NCBI GenBank assembly: GCA_965657645.1
Contig: CBFHOS010000001.1
Location: forward strand, 252,623-316,622
Source of the DNA: CBFHOS01 sp965657645
GTDB lineage: Bacteria; Pseudomonadota; Alphaproteobacteria; Puniceispirillales; Puniceispirillaceae
Reading direction: 5' to 3'
Length of the DNA stretch: 64,000 nucleotides
Shown: one piece after another, positions 51,371 to 60,520 of the stretch
How positions within the stretch are numbered: position 1 is the first letter of the stretch
Layout of the letters: each line of letters starts with the position of its first letter
Translations under genes and position numbers: made by a program
The notes under the pieces: model-generated
What the model was told of the DNA's origin: nothing
Databases searched by the model: none
The model's input: only the letters and a program-made list of their open reading frames with translations

Positions 51371-51436
51371 ATTAGGCCCAGCCCCCGCTTTGATTAGGCC
51401 CAGCCCCCGCTTAGATTAGGCCCAGCCCCCGCTGGC
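51371..51436. repeat. 22-bp tandem repeat spanning the ubiG 3' end
   Basis: Three 22-base units at 51371, 51393 and 51415, each beginning ATTAGGCCCAGCCCCCGCT and differing only in the last three bases. The third unit includes the ubiG stop codon (minus strand) and its last residues GGWA, so the first two look like downstream copies of the gene's end. Confidence 0.93.
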
Positions 51437-52192
51437 GCCGTAATTGATCGCGAGTGAACTCACCCGCATAAACCCGCCGCTAGAAGAGCGTGATCCAAAA
51501 GCAAGCGCGCTTGGGCGCGGGGCAAAGCCAACAATGTCATCAAGGGCAATCCCGCAGGCGGCAAATTCAGCCCGCAATTCCGCTGGTCGCACAAATTTAG
51601 CTGGATCATGCGTGCCTGCTGGTACCAGTTTGACCACATATTCAAGCGCAAATTTGGCAAAGAGAAGGGCTGGCAAGCTACGGTTAATCGTGGTGATAAC
51701 AATCGTACCACCGGGGGCAAGCATGCTGGCAATGGCCCGGGCAAAGAGTTTCCGGTCACTCACATGCTCGATTACCTCGGAGGCATAAATCACATCGAAT
51801 TGATGGTTCGTCTTGGCGCATTCACGGGCGAGATCCTCGGACATGATACAGCGATAATCGATATCCAGCCCTTGTTGTTCGGCATGAATCTTGGCCGCCT
51901 CAACGGCCGGGGCGGCGGCGTCAATGCCGGTAACATCCGCGCCCAACCGCGCCATTGGTTCGGCCAAAAGACCACCACCACAGCCAATATCTAGAACCCG
52001 CAAACCGCTAAGCGGCGTTGCCTTATCGGCCATTGGATCGCTGGTTTGAAGACGCTTTATGCTGTCCAGGATATAATCCACGCGAATGGGCGTAAAGCGA
52101 TGCAATGGCGCCATTGGGCCCTGCTCGTCCCACCAGCTATTCGACATTGCGGCGAAATTATCTATTTCTTTTTGGTCTGCGGTTGTTTCCAT
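51416..52192 (-). CDS. ubiG: Ubiquinone biosynthesis O-methyltransferase
   Basis: SAM-dependent enzyme that makes both O-methylations of ubiquinone. From ATG 52192 it has 258 residues. FAAMSNSWWDEQGPMAPLH is the family start, and VLDIGCGGGLLAEPMARLG is SAM motif I. FDVIYASEVIEHVSDRKLF and GGTIVITTINRS follow in order. The frame is open 111 codons upstream, over the lysC promoter; that extension is not conserved. Divergent from lysC. Confidence 0.95.
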   Translation of the reverse strand: METTADQKEIDNFAAMSNSWWDEQGPMAPLHRFTPIRVDYILDSIKRLQTSDPMADKATPLSGLRVLDIGCGGGLLAEPMARLGADVTGIDAAAPAVEAAKIHAEQQGLDIDYRCIMSEDLARECAKTNHQFDVIYASEVIEHVSDRKLFARAIASMLAPGGTIVITTINRSLPALLFAKFALEYVVKLVPAGTHDPAKFVRPAELRAEFAACGIALDDIVGFAPRPSALAFGSRSSSGGFMRVSSLAINYGASGGWA

Positions 52193-52267
52193 AGGCTTGC
52201 CCCGAAGCGCCGATAAGGTTATGACTGCACCACTTTTACACTGAAGTTGCGGATAACATACGGCAAA

Positions 52268-53491
52268 ATGGCACTTATTGTTCAAAAATTTGGTGGCACC
52301 TCGGTAGGTGACTTGGATCGCATTCGCAATGTGGCCCAGCGGGTAAAGACTGAGACCGATGCTGGTAACCATGTTGCAGTCGTCGTTTCGGCTATGGCTG
52401 GCACGACCAATCAGTTGGTTGAATGGGCTCGTGATATCGGTCCAATGCATGATGCGCGCGAATATGACACGATCGTGGCGACTGGCGAACAGGTTACTGT
52501 TGGCTTGTTGGCCATTGCCCTGCAAAATCTCGGGGTTGATGCACGGTCATGGCTTGGCTGGCAGATCCCGTTAAACACGGACAGCATTCACGGCGCGGCG
52601 CGGATTGAGGATATTGATACTACCAAAATGCGCGAACGTGTTTTGGCGGGTCAGGTCGCGGTGGTGGCTGGATTTCAGGGCATTGCCCCCGATGGACGAA
52701 TTGCAACCCTAGGGCGTGGCGGCTCTGATACATCAGCAGTGGCCCTCGCGGCGGCGTTGGGTGCAGAACGCTGTGACATCTATACTGATGTTGACGGGGT
52801 TTACACAACTGACCCGCGAATCGCGCCAAAAGCGCGTAAATTGGACCAGATTACGTTCGAAGAGATGCTTGAATTGGCATCTTCGGGCGCAAAAGTTTTA
52901 CAAACACGCTCGGTCGCTATGGCGATGCGGCACAATGTTAACCTGCAGGTACGTTCCAGCTTTAATGACGCGCCGGGCACCTTTGTGGTAAATGAGGATT
53001 CTATTATGGAACAGGAACAAATTAGTGGCATAGCCTACAGCCCTGATGAGGCAAAGATAACCATTGAGGGCCTGCCTGACCATCCGGGCATTGCGGCGCG
53101 GGTTTTTGGCCAGCTAGCCGACAACCATGTCAATGTTGATATGATCGTACAGAGCGCCTCTACAACCACCCAGCGGACAGATATTACATTTTCTGTTGGT
53201 CGGGGTGATGCTGCTCAGGCAGTTGAAATTATTGAGAAAAACAAAGACGAACTTGGTTATGAGGGCGTTGATTCTAACGAGAATGTAACAAAGATCTCTG
53301 TCGTTGGCACTGCCATGCGTACCCAGCCCGGAGTGGCGAAGGCGATGTTCGAGACATTGGCCGAAAAGGGTATAAATCTGGAGGTGATATCAACATCTGA
53401 GATAAAGATTTCGGTGTTGATCGCGGCTGAATATACCGAGCTTGCCGTGCGTAGTTTACACACCGCTTTTGGTCTCGATAATGATATTTAA
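52268..53491 (+). CDS. lysC: Aspartokinase
   Basis: Phosphorylates aspartate, the first step to lysine, methionine and threonine, 407 residues. The kinase N-terminus is IVQKFGGTSVGDLDRI; FQGIAPDGRIATLGRGGSD is the aspartate/ATP site. Two C-terminal ACT domains (ITIEGLPDHPGIAARVF; KISVVGTAMRTQPGVAKAMF) give lysine and/or threonine feedback. The start is ATG 52268; an ATG 7 codons upstream is also in frame but less family-like. Single gene between divergent ubiG and the RodZ-like gene. Confidence 0.96.
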   Translation: MALIVQKFGGTSVGDLDRIRNVAQRVKTETDAGNHVAVVVSAMAGTTNQLVEWARDIGPMHDAREYDTIVATGEQVTVGLLAIALQNLGVDARSWLGWQIPLNTDSIHGAARIEDIDTTKMRERVLAGQVAVVAGFQGIAPDGRIATLGRGGSDTSAVALAAALGAERCDIYTDVDGVYTTDPRIAPKARKLDQITFEEMLELASSGAKVLQTRSVAMAMRHNVNLQVRSSFNDAPGTFVVNEDSIMEQEQISGIAYSPDEAKITIEGLPDHPGIAARVFGQLADNHVNVDMIVQSASTTTQRTDITFSVGRGDAAQAVEIIEKNKDELGYEGVDSNENVTKISVVGTAMRTQPGVAKAMFETLAEKGINLEVISTSEIKISVLIAAEYTELAVRSLHTAFGLDNDI

Positions 53492-53705
53492 AATAGCGGT
53501 TTGATATCCAATTTTAGTGTAATCTTGGGTGTAGTCTGGTGATTATCCCCCGAAAAATAACCCTATCAAGCACCGCTTCCAAACCAACTTTTATCAATAA
53601 TTGTAAGGTTTTGGTTGCAAACATGGCAAAGGTGAGTAGGGTGGCATATTATGCATTTCTAAAGTGAATGCAGTAACGTAGCGAAAGTACGACCTGAAGG
53701 TTTAT

Positions 53706-54998
53706 ATGACGAACCGCGAAACAACGTTGCTCGAGAATACTGGCATCGACGAAATTGGCGAAGAGATTATGGCTGATAGCTATGAAGCTATCGGTGCGGA
53801 TCTGCGCGCGGCACGAACCGATCGTGGGCTGTCACTTGATGAAGTCGCGCAGGAATTACGTTTCTCAAAAGCCTATATCAGATATCTAGAAGACGGTACT
53901 TTCGACAGCTTGCCGGGTGCCACCTACGTTTCAGGCTACATCCGTAGCTATGCGCAGTTGCTGGATTTGGATGCGTCGGCAATGGTTGGCCGCTATCAAT
54001 CTCTGCAAGCGCCAAGCGACGCAAAGCCAGCTTATAATTTTCCGGTAAATAGCCAAAAGCCGCAGCGCTCTGGCGCTGTCATGGCTTCGGTTGCGATTAT
54101 TGCGGCTGTCATTGGGTATGGCGGATGGTATTGGGCCAACAAGCCCGGTCTAAATTCCGCCACGCCTAGCACGCAGAATTCTGCCGCCGAGTTTGCTGCA
54201 TTGAAAAATAATGAACTCAACGCATTGAATACCGATGAATTCGGTGAAGATGATAGCCTAGATGTTAGCGCTGGCGGTGAGACTGCAATCGTGAGCACAT
54301 CATCAAATGAGACAAGTGCGCCGTCATCAGATGATACCGCGACGGAATCTTCAGAAAATGCGGTAACAGACATGGCGGGGAATACCGTCAATCAGGCGGT
54401 GTCTGATCCTGCCGCGCCGATGGCACCATTGGTAGATACCAACACCGCGACCATCACCGCTAGTAATGCCGCAGGTAATGCTGATGATGCGGATGCAGAT
54501 GCCGATACAAATACCGGCGAAGAGATGCCGGTGTTAGCAAGCGCCGATGATACGGATACAAATGTTGCGCAGAATAATGCCGTGACTACGCCGCTGATCA
54601 CAGAAACAGCTCCGGCCGTAAATAGTGACGATACGGCCGTGCTTGCCGAAACATCGAACGGATCAATCGGGGCCATTAGCGGGTCGAATGACCGGATGCC
54701 GAATGGCGGATCAGCAGTTGCCACATCGCGCGATCCTGCCAATGAGATCACCATCCGTGCGGTGGCCTCAAGCTGGGTTGAAATCGTGCGTAATGACGGT
54801 GAAGAAGTGATGACCAAGCTGATGCGGTCAGGCGACATATACCTGATCGATAGCGGTGAGAGTTTGTATCTCAGCACTGGCAATGCTGGTGGACTTGAAT
54901 TTGTCCTTAATGACGGGCTTGTGCTGAGCGCTGGCGATGTTGGCGAAATTCTCCGTGATTTGCCGCTAAAGCCGGAAGGCCTCATTAATAAGCTGTAA
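53706..54998 (+). CDS. RodZ-like helix-turn-helix membrane protein
   Basis: A 430-residue protein with RodZ architecture. A cytoplasmic helix-turn-helix domain lies at residues ~28-98 (LRAARTDRGLSLDEVAQEL, FSKAYIRYLEDGTFDSLPG), one transmembrane helix at ~124-144 (VMASVAIIAAVIGYGGWYWA), a long low-complexity periplasmic linker rich in D, A, T, N and S (150-345), and a C-terminal DUF4115 domain (ASSWVEIVRNDGEEVMTKLM). RodZ links MreB filaments to the cell wall machinery. It stands ahead of ispG, as in many proteobacteria. ATG 53706 has GAAGG upstream. Confidence 0.9.
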   Translation: MTNRETTLLENTGIDEIGEEIMADSYEAIGADLRAARTDRGLSLDEVAQELRFSKAYIRYLEDGTFDSLPGATYVSGYIRSYAQLLDLDASAMVGRYQSLQAPSDAKPAYNFPVNSQKPQRSGAVMASVAIIAAVIGYGGWYWANKPGLNSATPSTQNSAAEFAALKNNELNALNTDEFGEDDSLDVSAGGETAIVSTSSNETSAPSSDDTATESSENAVTDMAGNTVNQAVSDPAAPMAPLVDTNTATITASNAAGNADDADADADTNTGEEMPVLASADDTDTNVAQNNAVTTPLITETAPAVNSDDTAVLAETSNGSIGAISGSNDRMPNGGSAVATSRDPANEITIRAVASSWVEIVRNDGEEVMTKLMRSGDIYLIDSGESLYLSTGNAGGLEFVLNDGLVLSAGDVGEILRDLPLKPEGLINKL

Positions 54999-55083
54999 AA
55001 TCTGGGCCTCTACCCTATTCCAGCTTAATTTTTTAAAATACATGACCTGCTATTGATCCCAGATCGCCGCATATTGTGCGGTT

Positions 55084-55148
55084 GTTATGGTATTCTGATG
55101 CCTGACAGGCTATATCATAACCACACCTCCGATGCTTCACTTCATCGG
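55084..55148 (+). promoter_or_regulatory. Two dyads in the ispG leader
   Basis: The first is an imperfect long dyad, arms GTTATGGTAT (55084-55093) and ATATCATAAC (55112-55121), with an inner GCCTG-A-CAGGC. The second is CCGATG-N8-CATCGG (55129-55148). They lie 40-110 bases before the ispG start. No T-run follows the second one, so it is not a plain terminator of the rodZ-like gene. Confidence 0.45.
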
Positions 55149-55190
55149 GGATGCATTGTACTAATTATCGTTAATCCGGAGTGACCTAGC

Positions 55191-56330
55191 TTGGCTAACG
55201 CTTATCGTCCCTATCGCACTATTGAACGCCGCAAGAGCCGTCAGATTATGGTTGGCTCGGTGCCAGTTGGTGGCGATGCCCCGATTTCAGTGCAGACCAT
55301 GACCAATACGCTGACCAGTGATATTTCTGGCACCTTGGCGCAAATCGAAGAGGCGGCGACAGCTGGCGCCGATCTTGTGCGCGTATCCTGTCCTGATCAA
55401 GACAGTACAGCCGCGCTGAAAACCATCTGCGCGAATAGCCCGGTGCCGATTATTGCCGATATTCATTTTCATTACCGCCGCGCCATTGAGGCGGCCGAGG
55501 CCGGGGCTGCTTGCTTGCGGATCAATCCCGGCAATATCGGTAATGAAGAACGTGTGCGCGAAGTTATCAAAGCCGCGCGTGATCACGGCTGTTCGATGCG
55601 CATTGGTGTAAATGGTGGCTCGTTGGAAAAGCATTTGCTGGAAAAATACGCGGAACCATGTCCAGAGGCGCTGGTTGAATCCGCCCTAGAGCATGCGCGG
55701 ATCCTACAGGATAATGATTTCCACGAATTCAAGATATCGGTAAAGGCATCCGATGTATTTCTTGCCGTTGCCGCCTATCAGCAACTCGCCGAGGCGATCG
55801 ATTGTCCTCTCCATATTGGCATTACCGAGGCTGGTGGCCTTCGGGCTGGTACGGTTAAATCGGCGATTGGCCTTGGCAATTTGTTATGGTCTGGTATTGG
55901 CGATACAATGCGGGTGTCATTATCGGCGGATCCTGCCGAAGAGGTGAAGGCGGCTTATGAGATGCTGAAATCACTGGGGCTTCGCCGCCGCGGTGTGACG
56001 GTTATTTCCTGCCCATCATGTGCACGCCAGCAATTTGACGTGATCAAGACAGTGCAGGTTATCGAGGATCGGTTGCAACATATCGATGTGCCGATCACCG
56101 TGTCGATTATCGGCTGTGTGGTGAACGGTCCGGGCGAGGCGCGTGAAACTGATATTGGTCTGACCGGCGGTGGTAAGGGAACGCACCAGATCTATGTATC
56201 CGGCATGGCTGATCACCGGCTGTCGAATGGCGATATTGTCGAGCATGTGGTGGGGATGGTCGAGGACCGTGTTGCCGCTATCAAAGCCGCCGCCGTTACT
56301 GATAGCTCCGACAAGAAAGAGGCAGTCTAA
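55191..56330 (+). CDS. ispG: 4-hydroxy-3-methylbut-2-en-1-yl diphosphate synthase
   Basis: [4Fe-4S] enzyme of the non-mevalonate isoprenoid route (GcpE), 379 residues. It begins ANAYRPYRTIERRKSRQI; PISVQTMTNTLTSD is near residue 30. Cluster cysteines are in VISCPSCARQQFD and IGCVVNGPGEARETDIG, with a conserved glutamate in the latter. The start codon is TTG 55191, set by the CCGGAG ribosome-binding site 10 bases upstream; no ATG fits. Its stop overlaps the hisS start (TAATG). Confidence 0.95.
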   Translation: MANAYRPYRTIERRKSRQIMVGSVPVGGDAPISVQTMTNTLTSDISGTLAQIEEAATAGADLVRVSCPDQDSTAALKTICANSPVPIIADIHFHYRRAIEAAEAGAACLRINPGNIGNEERVREVIKAARDHGCSMRIGVNGGSLEKHLLEKYAEPCPEALVESALEHARILQDNDFHEFKISVKASDVFLAVAAYQQLAEAIDCPLHIGITEAGGLRAGTVKSAIGLGNLLWSGIGDTMRVSLSADPAEEVKAAYEMLKSLGLRRRGVTVISCPSCARQQFDVIKTVQVIEDRLQHIDVPITVSIIGCVVNGPGEARETDIGLTGGGKGTHQIYVSGMADHRLSNGDIVEHVVGMVEDRVAAIKAAAVTDSSDKKEAV

Positions 56331-57583
56331 TGGCACGTTTACAGCCTGTTCGTGGCACTAGCGATCTTTTGCCGGCGGCTATGGCTGGCCATCGCAATGT
56401 TATGGAAACAGCGCGCGATGCGTCTGCCCGTTATGGCTTTGCGCAAATGGCGACGCCGATCTTTGAATTTGCCGAAGTCTTTTCGCGCCCGCTTGGTGAT
56501 AGTAGTGATGTGGTCACTAAAGAGACCTACAGCTTTACCGACCGTGGCGGCGAGAATTTGATGTTGCGGCCAGAAAACACCGCTGGTGTTGTGCGGGCGA
56601 TGATCTCTAATGGCCTCACCCAATCATTGCCGTTGAAATATTTCTATGCGGGGCCGATGTTCCGGTACGAGCGTCCACAAAAAGGCCGGATGCGGCAATT
56701 CCACCAGATCGGTGTTGAATATCTTGGCCCAACAGAGCCGCTTGCCGATGCTGAAATTATCGCCTGTGGGGCGCGTGTTCTAGCTGACCTTGGTGTGCTT
56801 GATAATTGCGTACTGCATCTAAATTCTCTTGGTGATAGCGCTAGTCGCGCCGCCTATCGCACCGCCTTGATCGACTATTTTAGTGCCCATGAGAGCGCCC
56901 TATCAGAAGATAGCAAAGCCCGTCTTGCGGTTAATCCGCTGCGTATCCTTGATAGTAAGGATCAGGGTGACCGCGCGTTACTGGCTGATGCGCCGCGTTT
57001 GCAAGATCATTTGAATGCTTTATCCAAGGCGCATTTTGATGGGGTTTGCGCGGCTCTTGATGCGGCTGAAGTGAAATGGGTTTTTGATCCCTTGCTGGTG
57101 CGCGGCCTCGATTATTACTGCCATACGGCTTTTGAATTTATCACCGATGCGCTGGGGGCGCAGGGCACGGTTCTGGGTGGTGGCCGTTATGATGGTCTTA
57201 GCGAGATGCTGGGCGGCCCGCCTGTTGGCGGCGTTGGCTGGGCGGCTGGTGTTGAAAGACTGGCAATGCTGGTTGGCGATGTCGAGGCAGACGTGCCGCG
57301 TGTTGCATTGATCGCGGCTGAACCTGATGCCGAAGCACTGGTCTTTTCCATGGCCGAAGAATTGCGCACGGCCGGAATTGCGGTCGATGTGCCAGTGTCT
57401 GGAAACATGGGCAAAAAGATGAAAAAGGCCGACAAGGCAGGCGCCGGGGTGGCCTTTATCCTTGGCGGTGCGGAAATCGCCGCCCAGACAATCCAGATGC
57501 GTGATCTTGGCGATGGAAGCCAAACAGAAATTCCTCAAAACGATATTATTAGCGCCGCGCGGGGATGGCTCGCCACCCATTAA
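56330..57583 (+). CDS. hisS: Histidyl-tRNA synthetase
   Basis: Class II synthetase, 417 residues. LQPVRGTSDLLPAAM is the family start, TPIFEFAEVFSRPLG and ENLMLRPENTAGVVRA bracket motif 1/2, and FRYERPQKGRMRQFHQIGVE is motif 2. The histidine-A motif GLDYYCHTAFEF and motif 3 GVGWAAGVERLAML follow. A C-terminal anticodon domain is present. The ATG overlaps the ispG stop by one base. Confidence 0.96.
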   Translation: MARLQPVRGTSDLLPAAMAGHRNVMETARDASARYGFAQMATPIFEFAEVFSRPLGDSSDVVTKETYSFTDRGGENLMLRPENTAGVVRAMISNGLTQSLPLKYFYAGPMFRYERPQKGRMRQFHQIGVEYLGPTEPLADAEIIACGARVLADLGVLDNCVLHLNSLGDSASRAAYRTALIDYFSAHESALSEDSKARLAVNPLRILDSKDQGDRALLADAPRLQDHLNALSKAHFDGVCAALDAAEVKWVFDPLLVRGLDYYCHTAFEFITDALGAQGTVLGGGRYDGLSEMLGGPPVGGVGWAAGVERLAMLVGDVEADVPRVALIAAEPDAEALVFSMAEELRTAGIAVDVPVSGNMGKKMKKADKAGAGVAFILGGAEIAAQTIQMRDLGDGSQTEIPQNDIISAARGWLATH

Positions 57584-57630
57584 AGTGGTAGCTAGATTGC
57601 CCCATAGCGATAGCGGAAAAGGATAGCCGG

Positions 57631-58710
57631 ATGAGCCTGGAATCAACCATGGATAAAGTTCTCGATCGACGCCGCGAGGTCGAGGAGAAGCTGTCACATT
57701 CGGCCGATTTATCGCCTGCGGATATGGCCAATTTGTCCCGCGAATTATCCGAATTGCGTCCGGTATGCGACCAGATCGAAATCGTCCAGCGCCTGACTAG
57801 CGAATTGCGTGACGCCAAGGCGATGATCGAGGATGCGGATGGTGACGCCGACATGGCCGAGATGGCACAGGCTGAAATCGATGATATCAGCCCGCGTTTG
57901 CCGGATGAAGAAGCCAAATTACAATTGCTGTTATTGCCGAAAGATAAGGATGATTCGCGTAACGCCATCCTAGAGGTGCGCGCCGGAACAGGCGGTGATG
58001 AGGCCGCGTTATTCGCCGCTGATCTGTTTTCGATGTATCAGCGCTTTGCCGCCAAACATGGCTGGCGTTTCGAAGTGATGGAAATATCTGAAACCGGCAT
58101 TGGCGGTTATAAAGAAGCCACCGCAAATATTGCCGGCAGTGATGTGTTCGCCCGGTTGAAATTTGAATCGGGTGTGCACCGTGTCCAGCGCGTTCCAGAA
58201 ACCGAAACCGGCGGGCGTATTCATACCTCTGCGGCGACGGTTGCCGTTTTGCCAGAGGCCGAAGAGGTTGATATCGAAATTGTTGATGCTGATATCCGCA
58301 TTGATTTGTTCCGTGCATCGGGTCCGGGCGGGCAATCGGTGAACACGACCGATTCCGCGGTCCGCATCACCCACTTGCCGACAGGTATTGTGGTTAGCCA
58401 GCAGGATGAAAAATCCCAGCATAAAAACCGGGCGAAGGCGATGAAGATTCTGCGCTCTCGGATCTATGATGCCGAACGCGCCAGAGTTCAGGCCGAACGC
58501 GCCGCCTCACGCAAAGGTCAGGTTGGATCGGGTGATCGTTCAGAGCGCATTCGCACCTATAACTTTCCGCAAGGTCGGGTAACTGATCACCGCATTAACC
58601 TCACATTATACAAGCTCGACCGGATTGTTGCGGGTGAAGCGTTGGACGAAGTTGTCGAGGCGTTGATTGCCGAGGATCAGGCTCAGCGTCTGGCCGAAGG
58701 CGCCGAGTAA
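57631..58710 (+). CDS. prfA: Peptide chain release factor 1
   Basis: Recognises UAA and UAG and hydrolyses peptidyl-tRNA, 359 residues. The peptidyl-transferase GGQ motif is RASGPGGQSVNTTDSAVRI near residue 230, and the stop-codon PxT motif is PET in RVPETETGGRIHTS near residue 187. VRAGTGGDEAALFAADL is the RF1 signature. The downstream gene prmC, whose product methylates the GGQ glutamine, starts 3 bp after the stop. Confidence 0.97.
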   Translation: MSLESTMDKVLDRRREVEEKLSHSADLSPADMANLSRELSELRPVCDQIEIVQRLTSELRDAKAMIEDADGDADMAEMAQAEIDDISPRLPDEEAKLQLLLLPKDKDDSRNAILEVRAGTGGDEAALFAADLFSMYQRFAAKHGWRFEVMEISETGIGGYKEATANIAGSDVFARLKFESGVHRVQRVPETETGGRIHTSAATVAVLPEAEEVDIEIVDADIRIDLFRASGPGGQSVNTTDSAVRITHLPTGIVVSQQDEKSQHKNRAKAMKILRSRIYDAERARVQAERAASRKGQVGSGDRSERIRTYNFPQGRVTDHRINLTLYKLDRIVAGEALDEVVEALIAEDQAQRLAEGAE

Positions 58711-58713
58711 ATA

Positions 58714-59661
58714 GTGCCCACAGATGCCCGTCATATCCTGAATGCGGCGGCCGATACACTGGCCACGGCCGGGGTTGAAAACCCGCGGGGTGACGCACGT
58801 CTGTTATTGGGTTTGGCATTGGGACGGGATGGTCCGGTTTTGCCGCATGAGGATCTGGATAATTACAACGAAGCCATTGCCGCTAGCTTTGACGAGTTGA
58901 TCGCCCGGCGTGTTGGCGGGGAACCGGTTAGCCGAATGCGGGGCTGGCGTGAATTTTGGTCCCTTCGCTTTGCGATTAACGAGGCAACATTGGATCCACG
59001 CCCTGATTCAGAATGTCTGGTTGAAGCGGCGACAGCTTTTGGACGATTGAAAGATACGGGCGATCCGGCCAAGCCCCTTAAGATTGCCGATCTTGGCACC
59101 GGTTCAGGCTGTTTACTGCTTGCCTGCCTGTCTGAATTACCGGCGGCCAGTGGTGTTGGCATTGATATAAATGGATCGGCAATTGCGATGGCGCGGGCGA
59201 ATGCCGCGGCCCTTGGTCTGGATGACCGTGCCCGTTTTATCGAGCGCAGTTTTACCGCATTAGCCAAAAATCAGGACCCTGATACGGACCCAGAGCCGGA
59301 CATGCCAGCGCAGGATTTCGACATTATTCTATGCAACCCGCCCTATATCCCATCCGCCGAGATTGCCGGTCTTGCCGATGAGGTGGCGCTTTATGATCCC
59401 CGCTTGGCGCTTGATGGCGGTGATGATGGATTAACGGCGTGGCGTGATCTGATGCCAAATATCGCGGCCCTGTTAACCATTGGCGGACGTGCCTTTGTCG
59501 AAATTGGCGATGGTCAAGAAGATGATGTTGATCTGATCGCGGCGGCGGCGGGGCTGTATCCTGATGGACGGGTTTTGGACCTATCTGGCACAATTCGCAC
59601 ATTAATTTACCGCCAAGCCGGACCAATAGACGGGTCAGCAGAGCACGCGGCGGATCTGTAA
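58714..59661 (+). CDS. prmC: Release factor glutamine methyltransferase
   Basis: Methylates the glutamine of the GGQ motif in release factors, 315 residues. The catalytic NPPY motif is DIILCNPPYIPSAEI near residue 205; SAM motif I is IADLGTGSGCLLLACL. EPVSRMRGWREFW and TLDPRPDSECLVE are the family's substrate-side text. The start is GTG at 58714, immediately after prfA. A short acidic insert (DPDTDPEPDMPAQ) precedes the catalytic motif. Confidence 0.95.
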   Translation: MPTDARHILNAAADTLATAGVENPRGDARLLLGLALGRDGPVLPHEDLDNYNEAIAASFDELIARRVGGEPVSRMRGWREFWSLRFAINEATLDPRPDSECLVEAATAFGRLKDTGDPAKPLKIADLGTGSGCLLLACLSELPAASGVGIDINGSAIAMARANAAALGLDDRARFIERSFTALAKNQDPDTDPEPDMPAQDFDIILCNPPYIPSAEIAGLADEVALYDPRLALDGGDDGLTAWRDLMPNIAALLTIGGRAFVEIGDGQEDDVDLIAAAAGLYPDGRVLDLSGTIRTLIYRQAGPIDGSAEHAADL

Positions 59662-59884
59662 TAGTGGCTTTTGGGATCTAATTTGGGAGAAATCGAGCTG
59701 AATTGTAGTTTTTGCTTGAATTTTTGTAACGGCTAAGCTTATTGTCTTGTCACAACTGGCGCGGTGAATTGTCATCTGTGACGCCAGAACGCTTCCCGAT
59801 TACGCAAACATTATCGCGAGCACCATCTCTCTCTTTGAGACAAATCGCCATGGCGATTGAATAAGGTTAATTGGTAAAAAATTC

Positions 59885-60493
59885 ATGAGACAACCTCAAA
59901 ATGCTAAACGTGGTCGCGGTCGCGGCCGTCGTGGCAATGGTGGCGGACAGCCACATGTTCCGAATCGTAACACGTCATACGAGTCAAATGGTCCGGAAGT
60001 GAAACTGCGCGGCAATGCCCAGCAGTTAAACGAGAAATATATGAGCCTTGCACAGGATGCGGCCCAAGCCGGAGAACGTATCTCGGCCGAGGCATACAGC
60101 CAGTTTGCAGATCATTATTTCCGTTTGCATCAAGCCGCTGTCGGTGCCGCCGAAACCAAACGGCAACAGGAACAAGCGGCTGAGCAAGCCGCTGGCGCCT
60201 CATCTGAGGGCGCCGGCGACCAGCCGCAAGCACAAGGTGATGCCCCAGCCGAATCATCTGGCGATGCGCCGCGGGCAAAACGAACACCGCGCAACAATAA
60301 TGGCCGCGGCAGAAACCCACGCGCGGCAAATAACGACGCCAATAACGAGCAGAGCGCTGATGCCGCCCCTAATAACGGGGCCAATAATGGTGCTGATGTC
60401 GCGGCGCCAGCGGAAGTGGCAGAAGTTGCCACCCTATCGCCAGCACAATTGGCAGAGGCAGTCCAAGACGAGCAGGATAACGCCGCTAGCTAG
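59885..60493 (+). CDS. DUF4167 protein
   Basis: A 202-residue protein. The basic N-terminus (RGRGRGRRGNGGG) and the conserved DUF4167 core LRGNAQQLNEKYMSLAQDAAQAGERI, given here in part, and YSQFADHYFRL are present in residues 38-90. The C-terminal half is low-complexity, rich in A, N, Q and G, with basic patches (RGRNPRAANN). The family usually follows prmC in alphaproteobacteria. RNA binding seems plausible from the basic tail, but function is unknown. Confidence 0.87.
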   Translation: MRQPQNAKRGRGRGRRGNGGGQPHVPNRNTSYESNGPEVKLRGNAQQLNEKYMSLAQDAAQAGERISAEAYSQFADHYFRLHQAAVGAAETKRQQEQAAEQAAGASSEGAGDQPQAQGDAPAESSGDAPRAKRTPRNNNGRGRNPRAANNDANNEQSADAAPNNGANNGADVAAPAEVAEVATLSPAQLAEAVQDEQDNAAS

Positions 60494-60520
60494 GGATTGG
60501 CTATTGCTAGCCGTTCCCTT

